In this document: positions 1 to 4,725 of the stretch, piece by piece
Numbering within the stretch: the first letter of the stretch is position 1
How the letters are laid out: the number at the start of each line of letters is the position of its first letter
Notes under the pieces: model-generated
Told to the model about the DNA's origin: nothing
Databases searched by the model: none
Seen by the model: the letters and a program-made list of their open reading frames with translations, nothing else
NCBI GenBank assembly: GCA_003661365.1
Contig: QMVZ01000123.1
Location: 1-5,115 of the forward strand
From: Thermoproteota archaeon
GTDB taxonomy: Archaea; Korarchaeota; Korarchaeia; Korarchaeales; Korarchaeaceae
Reading direction: 5' to 3'
Length of the DNA stretch: 5,115 nt
Position numbers and translations under genes: made by a program

Positions 1-105
1 ATGGAAGCAAATTTCTTGGAATGTGTGACATTCAACCACCCTAATGCTGTTAGAAAAAGCTCCTTGGGCTTATTGCCCAGACCTTCTAATAAGAATGCTT
101 ATTGA
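1..105 (+). CDS. 3' end of an unrecognised reading frame (partial at left edge)
   Basis: An open frame runs from the first base to a TGA at 103-105 and gives 34 residues. It contains a stretch reading FNHPNAVRKSSLGLLPRP and ends NKNAY. The first codon happens to be ATG, but there is no room to see an upstream SD, so this could be either a short protein or, more likely, the C-terminus of a larger protein on the + strand. The other two forward frames are closed by stops within the first 45 bases. I do not recognise the family and assign no function. It is followed by a 69-base gap before the UPF0179 gene, on the same strand, so the two could share a transcript. Confidence 0.4.
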   Translation: MEANFLECVTFNHPNAVRKSSLGLLPRPSNKNAY

Positions 106-110
106 TGTTA

Positions 111-118
111 CTTAAAAG
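111..118 (+). promoter_or_regulatory. Possible TATA box for the UPF0179 gene
   Basis: CTTAAAAG lies about 60 bases before the UPF0179 ATG. A start site about 25 bases downstream would fall near 140 and leave a leader that contains the SD at 160-166. A second candidate, TTTATAA at 144-150, is a better TATA match but would start transcription almost at the ATG and leave the SD outside the mRNA. I cannot choose firmly between them. Confidence 0.3.
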
Positions 119-159
119 CATGAGGTTCAAAAACGAAATTTGGTTTATAATCCTAAGTA

Positions 160-166
160 AAGGAGG
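160..166 (+). promoter_or_regulatory. Strong Shine-Dalgarno for the UPF0179 gene
   Basis: AAGGAGG ends eight bases before the ATG at 175. It matches the anti-SD end of 16S rRNA closely. It fixes the start of the UPF0179 gene and argues that its mRNA has a leader. Confidence 0.8.
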
Positions 167-174
167 AAACCTAT

Positions 175-618
175 ATGAGCAGCATTATAGCTCTTCTCCC
201 TCAGAATTTGGCCAAGAAAGGTTTTAGATTTGTTCTTTTGGCTGAGACAGAGAATTGTAGAGATTGTAGGCTTAGAAAGGTTTGTATTGAGAATTTAGAG
301 GCAGAAAGGAGTTATGAAGTGGATGAAGTAAGAAAGAAGTCCTTTCGTTGCCCTGTTTATGGGGAAATGAGGGTTTGCAGGATAAAGCCGGTCAGGGAGT
401 TCCTTTTGACGATTCCAAAGAATGATGCTGTTGAAGGAGTGACGATTAGGTACTCAGGTCATGGATGTCAAGAACTAACTTGTCCGAATTTCGATCTGTG
501 CAACCCAGTCGGAGTAAAAGCAGGAGACGAAATAAAGATCATGAAGGTGAGTAAGCTCAAAGATCCCTGCAAACTTGGCCTAGACCTGGCTAAGTGCTCA
601 GTAAGCCTCCTCCTCTGA
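175..618 (+). CDS. UPF0179 family cysteine-rich protein (putative Fe-S or metal-binding)
   Basis: A 147-residue protein that I recognise as UPF0179, an archaeal family of unknown function whose conserved cysteine clusters have led to the suggestion of iron-sulphur or redox centres. The sequence has ten cysteines: an N-terminal group C28, C31, C37, C59 and C68, and a C-terminal group C98, C103, C109, C132 and C141. There is no signal peptide or membrane segment, so it should be cytoplasmic. Its length is as expected for the family. The start is the ATG preceded by AAGGAGG. The last 21 bases overlap the 3' end of the convergent FKBP gene. The family call is from remembered sequence pattern; cofactor and reaction are unknown, and no partner is evident from the neighbours. 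Confidence 0.85.
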   Translation: MSSIIALLPQNLAKKGFRFVLLAETENCRDCRLRKVCIENLEAERSYEVDEVRKKSFRCPVYGEMRVCRIKPVREFLLTIPKNDAVEGVTIRYSGHGCQELTCPNFDLCNPVGVKAGDEIKIMKVSKLKDPCKLGLDLAKCSVSLLL

Positions 619-1323
619 TTTCTCCTTTGGTATCTCAAAAGTCTCGACGAACCTAACTTTTTTGATATCAGGTAAGTACTTCATTATGGTGGAGAGCAGT
701 CTTATCTTCCTTAGGAATGAGTCCCTTTTTGAGTAGGCTAGTTTAGGCAATTCTATCGTTACATCATCTCCTTTTATTAAAACTTCGAATTTGGAAGGAT
801 CCACATCAAATATATCGGATGATAGGGCCTTTATCTTATCCTCTTTTGTTTTCAGCACTTTCGAGAGTTTTATTACCACTTTGAGCGTTTTTCCTGCCAA
901 AGGATGGTTAAAGTCAACTTTAACCCTTCCTCCTGAGATTGATCTTACAACTCCTCTCTTATCGTCTATGTTGATCACAACGCCTGGTCTAATTTCATTT
1001 GATCCCAGTGCTCTCCTTATTCTTTCTAAAGAGAAGGTTACTATCTTGGATTCCTCATACGGGCCGTAGGCTTCCTCTGGCTTTAGAGTAATTGTTTTCG
1101 TCTCGCCTTCCTTCATTTTAGATATGGCTTCCTCTATTGATGGTAGAAGCCTCTTTTCCCCGATGATCACAAGCATTGGAAAGAATTGATCCCTTCCAGA
1201 GAACTTCTTTTCTTTAGCTATGTCCTCCATGGTAGTATCTATAAGATTCTCTGTCTCAGCGTCCTCTACACTATAATCGACTAAAACAAATGAACCTTCT
1301 GAAATTTCGTTCTCTGATGTCAT
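598..1323 (-). CDS. FKBP-type peptidyl-prolyl cis-trans isomerase, SlyD-like, archaeal long type
   Basis: A 241-residue cytoplasmic chaperone predicted to isomerise peptide bonds before proline and to help folding. Residues about 8-100 and 145-157 form the FKBP fold, with the core stretch E72-GETKTITLKPEEAYGP-Y89. The insert-in-flap (IF) chaperone domain sits at about 101-144, ending in the SlyD hallmark VDFNHPLAGKTL (136-147). The segment around I28-DTT-31 is the loop typical of archaeal FKBPs. Residues about 165-241 form an extra C-terminal domain, as in the long archaeal class typified by the 26-kDa Methanocaldococcus protein. The ATG follows the rtcB stop by four bases, with AAGGGGT as SD inside the rtcB end, so it is the second gene of an rtcB operon and probably translationally coupled. 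The acidic tail EEEAY overlaps the UPF0179 gene on the other strand. Confidence 0.93.
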   Translation of the reverse strand: MTSENEISEGSFVLVDYSVEDAETENLIDTTMEDIAKEKKFSGRDQFFPMLVIIGEKRLLPSIEEAISKMKEGETKTITLKPEEAYGPYEESKIVTFSLERIRRALGSNEIRPGVVINIDDKRGVVRSISGGRVKVDFNHPLAGKTLKVVIKLSKVLKTKEDKIKALSSDIFDVDPSKFEVLIKGDDVTIELPKLAYSKRDSFLRKIRLLSTIMKYLPDIKKVRFVETFEIPKEKSEEEAY

Positions 1324-1327
1324 TGAA

Positions 1328-2779
1328 TTACCCCTTTACAACGCCAATTGGAACCATTCTCACTGCCAGCTTTGCTATACCAGCTTTGTGCGTTGAAATT
1401 GCTACTTCATCTATGTCTTTGTAGGCTCCAGGAGCTTCTTCAGCAGCCACCTTTAGAGAAGCCGGTTTAACTATTATCCCTCTCTGAGCCAGCTTGGACA
1501 CTATTTCGCTTCCTCTCCACCTTCTTACGGCTGCATGTCTACTTAGTACTCTTCCAGCACCGTGAGCTGCTGATCCAAAGGATTCTTCCATTGCCTTCTT
1601 GGTGCCAAACATCAAGTATGATGCGGTACCTTGTGACCCTGGTAATAGGACGGGTTGGCCAGTTTTCATGTAATCTTTGGGTATGAAAGGACTTCCAGGC
1701 GGGAACGCTCTAGTTGCCCCTTTTCTATGTACAAACACCTCTACTTCCTTTCCATCAATCAAATGTCTTTCTCTCTTCGCAATGTTATGAGCGACGTCGT
1801 ACACCAGCTTCATTCCAAGTTCCTCAGGGGATGTTCCGAAGACCTGAGCAAAGGACTCCCTGACCCAGTGAGTTATCATCTGCCTGTTAGTCCAAGCGTA
1901 GTTTGCGGCACCTTTCATTGCTGAGAAGTACTGCATCGCCAATTTTGAGGTTGCATAAGCGCAAATAAGCTGCCTATCTGGTAAGCTGAAGTCTAGCTTG
2001 TTTATGTTCCTCATCATTAACTTGAGGTAATCGTCGGCCACTTGATGGCCAAAGCCCCTGCTTCCGGTGTGGATCATAACCGTTATCTGGCCTTTATGAG
2101 TTATGCCAGCCGCTTTAGCGAACTCTTGGTTGTAAATCTTGTCAACTACTTGGATCTCAAGAAAATGGTTTCCGCTACCCAAAGTTCCAAGTTGAGGTCT
2201 GCCCCTCTCCTTAGCTCTCGAACTGATCATAGAGGGATCTGCTCCTTCCATACCCCCTCCTTCTTCTGTGTGCTCGAGATCCTCGTCCCAGCCATATCCT
2301 CTCTCTACAGCCCACCTTGCTCCCATGGATATGACATCGTTTAGCTCGGCTGTACTTAGTCTTAGCTCTCTGGCCCTGCTCCCAAGCCCAGATGGAACTT
2401 TCTGGAAAAGAGTGTTTACTAGCTCCCTTAACCTAGGTCTGACATCTTTTACGTCTAAATTAGTTCTTAACAGCCTTACCCCACAGTTGATGTCAAATCC
2501 GACTCCACCCGGACTTATTACGCCACTGTTAGCGTCAAAGGCTGCTACTCCACCTATGGGAAAGCCATAGCCCCAGTGGATGTCTGGCATAGCTATGGAA
2601 TACTTGTATATCCCCGGCAGCATGGCAACATTCGCAACTTGATCAATTGCCCCTCTTTCTATTCCAATAATGATCTTTTGAGTTCCAATAATAAGTCCAG
2701 GGACTCGCATTCCTCTCTTGTATTCCTTTGGAAGAAGCCAGTGCACCTCATCGACTTTCTTTAGAAGGCCCATCACCAT
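1328..2779 (-). CDS. rtcB: RNA-splicing ligase RtcB (tRNA ligase)
   Basis: A 483-residue GTP- and Mn-dependent RNA ligase that joins 2',3'-cyclic phosphate (or 3'-phosphate) and 5'-OH ends. In archaea it seals tRNA exons after endonuclease cleavage. All expected active-site residues are visible: D96 and C99 in GGVGFDINCGVRLL, N204 and H205 in GSGNHFLE, H237 in MIHTGSRGFGHQ, H331 in DVAHN, and H406 in AAHGAGR, the histidine that carries GMP. GSQGTASY (381-388) is also conserved. Length is normal for an uninterrupted enzyme, and no intein is present, although inteins occur in some archaeal RtcBs. The ATG at 2779 has GGTGAT six bases upstream; the ATG at 2773 is an alternative with 12-base spacing. 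It heads an operon with the FKBP gene and is divergent from ksgA. No archease gene, the usual RtcB activator, is in the window. Confidence 0.97.
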   Translation of the reverse strand: MVMGLLKKVDEVHWLLPKEYKRGMRVPGLIIGTQKIIIGIERGAIDQVANVAMLPGIYKYSIAMPDIHWGYGFPIGGVAAFDANSGVISPGGVGFDINCGVRLLRTNLDVKDVRPRLRELVNTLFQKVPSGLGSRARELRLSTAELNDVISMGARWAVERGYGWDEDLEHTEEGGGMEGADPSMISSRAKERGRPQLGTLGSGNHFLEIQVVDKIYNQEFAKAAGITHKGQITVMIHTGSRGFGHQVADDYLKLMMRNINKLDFSLPDRQLICAYATSKLAMQYFSAMKGAANYAWTNRQMITHWVRESFAQVFGTSPEELGMKLVYDVAHNIAKRERHLIDGKEVEVFVHRKGATRAFPPGSPFIPKDYMKTGQPVLLPGSQGTASYLMFGTKKAMEESFGSAAHGAGRVLSRHAAVRRWRGSEIVSKLAQRGIIVKPASLKVAAEEAPGAYKDIDEVAISTHKAGIAKLAVRMVPIGVVKG

Positions 2780-2786
2780 TTATTCA
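2778..2786 (+). promoter_or_regulatory. Possible TATA box for ksgA, overlapping the rtcB start
   Basis: ATTTATTCA is centred about 41 bases before the ksgA TTG. Transcription starting about 25 bases downstream would give a leader of roughly 15 bases that includes the SD-like GAAGGT. It overlaps the start codon of divergent rtcB. Assignment rests on spacing and AT content only. Confidence 0.35.
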
Positions 2787-2791
2787 TCACC
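2786..2791 (-). promoter_or_regulatory. Shine-Dalgarno for rtcB
   Basis: On the minus strand GGTGAT, a perfect complement to the 3' end of 16S rRNA, ends six bases before the ATG at 2779. This supports that ATG over the in-frame ATG at 2773. Confidence 0.65.
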
Positions 2792-2812
2792 CATGAAGAG
2801 TTAAATGGAAGG

Positions 2813-2820
2813 TAATTAAA
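2813..2820 (-). promoter_or_regulatory. Possible TATA box for the rtcB-FKBP operon
   Basis: On the minus strand TTTAATTA is centred about 38 bases before the rtcB ATG. The predicted start site, near 2791, would give a very short leader that just holds the SD. The spacing matches that of the better TATA box in front of the S24e gene. It lies inside the presumed 5' leader of ksgA. Confidence 0.4.
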
Positions 2821-2822
2821 GG

Positions 2823-3692
2823 TTGACAGGGGAGCACTTTACGTCTAACGATCTTAAAAGAAGGGCGCTTGAGTTTCTGAAAACGAGAAGTCTCCAAGAC
2901 CTAAAAGAACGCGATCAGCACTTTATGATAAATAGAAAAGAGCTTAGGTACATAGTTGACGTTGCAAACATATCGAACGAGGATGTCGTGCTTGAAATAG
3001 GAGCAGGACTCGGTTTCCTCACAGAAGAGATCCTTTCTAGGGATCCAAAAGCCATTTTCGCCGTTGAGAAGGATCCTGAGCTTGCCTCATTGTTGAAGAA
3101 AAGGTTCGGAGATGAGCCCAGGGTAAAAGTCATCTGCAGGGATATTCTAGAGTTGTTGCCGTTCAAAGGGAAATATACAAAGGTAGTGGCAAATCCTCCC
3201 TTTTCCATATCATCTAGAATTCTCTTAGGGCTTCTTAATAGCGAATTCAAGATCGCTTCCATAACTTTCCAATACGAGTTTGCGGAGAGGCTCGTTGCAA
3301 CGCCTGGATCGAGCTCTTACGGAAGCCTCACAGTGCTTACTTCTCTTAAGTTCAATGCAGCACTGGTAAAGCGGGTTCATAAGAGTTCATTTATTCCCAA
3401 GCCTGAAGTTGACGCAGCATTGGTGAAACTAGAGGAAAGAGAACCGGTTTTAGATTCGAAATCCTGGGATTTATTAAATAAGATGCTTCCATCCTTATTT
3501 GAGAGGAGAAAAAGGAAGTTAAGTAACGCTTTGGAAGATTTTATCGTAAGGCGTTGCAGGATTAGAAGGACAACAGCCAAGGAATTGGTGAAGAGGCTTA
3601 TTTCCGAAGATATAAGGGTATATAAAACTCCTCCCTCAGAATTTGCGAGATTAGCTGAGGAGATTAGAGATTACCTCGCAAAGCCCTCATAG
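2823..3692 (+). CDS. ksgA: 16S rRNA dimethyladenosine transferase KsgA/Dim1
   Basis: A 289-residue SAM-dependent methyltransferase that dimethylates two adjacent adenines in the loop of the 3'-terminal hairpin of 16S rRNA, a late check in small-subunit assembly. Visible motifs are QHF (32-34), motif I EIGAGLGFLTEE (58-69), the SAM-ribose acidic EKD (82-84), the catalytic NPPF (124-127), QYEFAERLVATPGSSSYGSL (150-169) and PKPEVDAAL (192-200). A basic helical C-terminal domain follows (about 210-289, with RRKRK at 228-232). The start is taken as TTG 2823: an in-frame stop lies at 2817-2819, the next in-frame ATG falls after the QHF motif, and AAGGT is nine bases upstream. The usual glycine before QHF is aspartate (D31). 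The gene is divergent from rtcB, and its last 29 bases overlap the convergent zinc-finger gene. Confidence 0.95.
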   Translation: MTGEHFTSNDLKRRALEFLKTRSLQDLKERDQHFMINRKELRYIVDVANISNEDVVLEIGAGLGFLTEEILSRDPKAIFAVEKDPELASLLKKRFGDEPRVKVICRDILELLPFKGKYTKVVANPPFSISSRILLGLLNSEFKIASITFQYEFAERLVATPGSSSYGSLTVLTSLKFNAALVKRVHKSSFIPKPEVDAALVKLEEREPVLDSKSWDLLNKMLPSLFERRKRKLSNALEDFIVRRCRIRRTTAKELVKRLISEDIRVYKTPPSEFARLAEEIRDYLAKPS

Positions 3693-3858
3693 TGTTCTTA
3701 ACCATCTTGTAGTGCCTTTTACAAAGGCGCAATTCCTTTGCATCAGGGGGTTCTATCTTCAAACTTAGACCTTGGAGTGCCCTTTTGTAGCTTTTGTCAA
3801 GGGTTTTCTCGGCCTTTTCATCGCATCCAACAACCATACACTTGTTTTCTTCTTCCAC
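3664..3858 (-). CDS. Small CX4C/CX2H zinc-finger protein, uncharacterised
   Basis: A basic protein of 64 residues with a likely zinc site made of C7, C12, C46 and H49 (CX4C, 33 residues, CX2H). The segment LCKRHYKMVK and the following basic helix resemble small archaeal zinc-finger proteins of unknown function. An in-frame GTG at 3864 would add two residues, but it lies only one base after the SD GGAGG (3866-3870). The GTG at 3858 has the normal seven-base spacing, so I prefer it. The SD begins eight bases after the 3' end of tRNA-Arg, so the gene must be transcribed either with the tRNA or from a promoter inside it. The C-terminus overlaps ksgA by 29 bases on the opposite strand. Its base composition matches its neighbours. 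Nucleic-acid binding is plausible from charge and context but not shown. Confidence 0.72.
   Translation of the reverse strand: MEEENKCMVVGCDEKAEKTLDKSYKRALQGLSLKIEPPDAKELRLCKRHYKMVKNTMRALRGNL
3712..3730. repeat. Short inverted repeat (8-bp hairpin, 3-base loop) 20 bases after the ksgA stop
   Basis: GTGCCTTT pairs with AAAGGCGC across a TAC loop, with one G-T wobble. Read on the + strand it is a stable hairpin just beyond the ksgA stop. On the minus strand it falls in the codons for the C46-K-R-H49 zinc-ligand pair. No long T-run follows on the + strand, so it is not a convincing terminator, and the coding constraint may explain it. Confidence 0.4.
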
Positions 3859-3865
3859 TTTCACG

Positions 3866-3870
3866 CCTCC
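3866..3870 (-). promoter_or_regulatory. Shine-Dalgarno for the zinc-finger gene, at the tRNA 3' boundary
   Basis: GGAGG on the minus strand is seven bases before GTG 3858 and only one base before GTG 3864, so it selects the former. It sits in the trailer immediately beyond the tRNA-Arg discriminator base at 3878. Confidence 0.6.
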
Positions 3871-3877
3871 CTCGTAG

Positions 3878-3952
3878 CGGGCCCGGCGGGACTCGAACCC
3901 GCGACCCCCGGCTCCGGAGGCCGGTGCTCTAATCCTCCTGAGCTACGGGCCC
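3878..3952 (-). tRNA. tRNA-Arg (anticodon CCG)
   Basis: The minus strand folds into a complete cloverleaf of 75 bases including the discriminator. The acceptor is GGGCCCG/CGGGCCC, the D stem GCTC/GAGC with a 10-base loop, the anticodon stem CCGGC/GCCGG with loop CTCCGGA, the variable loop GGGTC, and the T arm GCGGG-TTCGAGT-CCCGC. Loop positions 34-36 read CCG, which decodes CGG arginine codons. A20 in the D loop agrees with an arginine identity element. The discriminator is G, and CCA is not encoded (GCTA follows the acceptor), so it must be added. There is no intron. Twenty of 21 stem pairs are G-C, as in thermophiles. It lies 46 bases after S27ae and directly precedes the zinc-finger gene. 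Confidence 0.97.
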
Positions 3953-3972
3953 AGAAATAAGGTTCATCTGTT

Positions 3973-3982
3973 GCATTTAATC
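3973..3982 (-). promoter_or_regulatory. Possible TATA box for tRNA-Arg
   Basis: GATTAAATGC on the minus strand is centred about 25 bases before the first base of the mature tRNA, the archaeal TATA-to-start distance. The overlapping AT-rich TTGATAATGATT (3979-3990) would instead give a leader of a few bases. Either implies that the tRNA has its own promoter rather than depending on the S24e-S27ae transcript. Confidence 0.4.
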
Positions 3983-3998
3983 ATTATCAAAGAGGAAT

Positions 3999-4160
3999 TC
4001 AAGTTATAAACTCAGTATACCCGCATTTGCCACATGAGTACCTATTTTCGTGCTTAGCCATAAAGGACCCGCATCTAGGACACTTTCTAGCCTTTCTAAT
4101 CAGTTTACCGTCCTTTATCTCGTAGAGCTTAGATATTAAGACGTTTTTGTGCTTTCCCAT
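3999..4160 (-). CDS. rps27ae: Small ribosomal subunit protein eS31 (S27ae)
   Basis: A 53-residue zinc-ribbon protein of the small ribosomal subunit, equivalent to the ribosomal part of the eukaryotic ubiquitin-S27a fusion. The four zinc ligands are C27 and C30 (CPRC) and C43 and C46 (CGKC). The segments KLYEIKDGK and RYSCGKCGYTEF are typical of the family. The frame stays open upstream to 4193, but the family's normal length and an SD run AGGAGGGGTGAT (4164-4175) place the start at ATG 4160. The start is four bases after the S24e stop, and its SD lies within the S24e 3' end, so the two are co-transcribed and probably coupled. Confidence 0.95.
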   Translation of the reverse strand: MGKHKNVLISKLYEIKDGKLIRKARKCPRCGSFMAKHENRYSCGKCGYTEFIT

Positions 4161-4164
4161 TATA

Positions 4165-4452
4165 TCACCCCTCCTTCTGCTCGTGCCTAGCAATTATATG
4201 TTTTGGTTCTATCTCCTTTGCTTTCTCCGAGCTGTTGTATAGCATCACCAGCACTTTGGCTTCCGGCATCCCATACTCTTGAGAGATCTTTCTGATCACT
4301 ACCCTGTCTTGGTTCACTCCCAAAAAGCTGACAACAGCCTCTCTTACCTCTTTTCTACTTGGGGTTGGCCCTTGAAATCTAAATTTCAAGATTATTTCTT
4401 CTCTATACAGCAGGGGGTTTTTCTTTCGTTCTACGATCTCTATGTCAGGCAT
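4165..4452 (-). CDS. rps24e: Small ribosomal subunit protein eS24 (S24e)
   Basis: A 95-residue protein of the small ribosomal subunit, shared by archaea and eukaryotes. Family landmarks are the N-terminal ERKKNPLLYREE, the central GPTPSRKEVREAV and VVIRKI, and the following EYGMPEAKVLVMLY. The C-terminus lacks the long basic extension of eukaryotic S24. ATG 4452 is chosen over the in-frame GTG 4461 because GGAG (4461-4464) is eight bases upstream of it and the protein then begins MPDIEIVERKKN, as is usual. It is the first gene of a unit with S27ae, behind a clear TATA box. In many archaea a dephospho-CoA kinase gene (DUF359) lies between spt4 and this gene; here there are only 84 bases and no room for one. 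Confidence 0.95.
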   Translation of the reverse strand: MPDIEIVERKKNPLLYREEIILKFRFQGPTPSRKEVREAVVSFLGVNQDRVVIRKISQEYGMPEAKVLVMLYNSSEKAKEIEPKHIIARHEQKEG

Positions 4453-4484
4453 TAGGACCACTCCATTCTTCGAGTAGGAAGGTG

Positions 4485-4492
4485 TTTATAAA
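4485..4492 (-). promoter_or_regulatory. TATA box of the S24e-S27ae operon
   Basis: TTTATAAA (palindromic) lies 33 bases before the S24e ATG, in the 84-base gap after spt4. A start site 25 to 27 bases downstream of its centre falls near 4462-4464, giving a leader of about 10 bases that barely includes the GGAG SD. It is the best promoter match in the window. Confidence 0.65.
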
Positions 4493-4536
4493 TCTCTGCA
4501 TTAAAGTCAAATCAGCGTTTAGAAATAAGGGGCTCT

Positions 4537-4725
4537 CTACAGAACCCTTAACGCATATATTCCAGATCTAGTTATCCCGAGCTTCTTTGCAAGAGCAGAG
4601 CGGGTCGGATCAATAATAACGACGACTCCCTCCCAGTTAATGGTTAAATCTTTGGAGCCACAGATGGGACACTCATCATCTTCAGTCAGAGCCTTGCACG
4701 AACGGCAAGCCTTAAGCTTTGGCAC
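4537..4725 (-). CDS. spt4: Transcription elongation factor Spt4 (RpoE'')
   Basis: A 62-residue zinc protein that binds the NGN domain of Spt5 (NusG homologue) and with it forms the processivity factor that closes over the RNA polymerase clamp. Zinc ligands are C7 and C10 (CRSC) and C19 and C22 (CPIC). The segment INWEGVVVIIDPTRSALAKKLGI is the conserved core, and the C-terminal GIYALRVL is typical. Length is normal. It starts at GTG 4725, overlapping the 3' end of rpo7 by 14 bases, with an AGGAGGAGGAG SD run that also encodes the Glu-rich tail of Rpo7. The overlap implies translational coupling. Linkage to rpo7 is the common archaeal arrangement. Confidence 0.95.
   Translation of the reverse strand: MPKLKACRSCKALTEDDECPICGSKDLTINWEGVVVIIDPTRSALAKKLGITRSGIYALRVL

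Noticed and set aside
64..80. Stem-loop TTGGGC/GCCCAG as a possible terminator or riboswitch
   Set aside because: It is only six pairs (one wobble), lies within the left-edge reading frame and is not followed by a T-run.
791..1069. Open + strand frame opposite the FKBP gene
   Set aside because: It is antisense to conserved FKBP and IF domains and has no supporting signals.
1655..2764. Several open + strand frames opposite rtcB
   Set aside because: They are antisense to a full-length RtcB with intact active-site residues, have no SD, and their peptides resemble no family.
2771..2792. GTGATGA near the rtcB start as a C box of a guide RNA
   Set aside because: No CTGA D box follows at the right distance; the motif is better read as the rtcB SD.
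2915..3580. Minus-strand open frames inside ksgA
   Set aside because: They are shadows of the ksgA coding frame; its motifs are intact on the + strand.
3738..3960. Open + strand frames across the tRNA giving a GGTRTRDPRLRRP-like peptide
   Set aside because: This is the well-known artefact of translating the antisense of a tRNA gene. The cloverleaf and the minus-strand zinc-finger gene explain the bases.
4660..4700. CTGA next to ATGATGA on the minus strand as C/D box guide RNA motifs
   Set aside because: The order and spacing do not give a complete C-D'-C'-D set, and the bases are codons of Spt4 (ALTEDDE).
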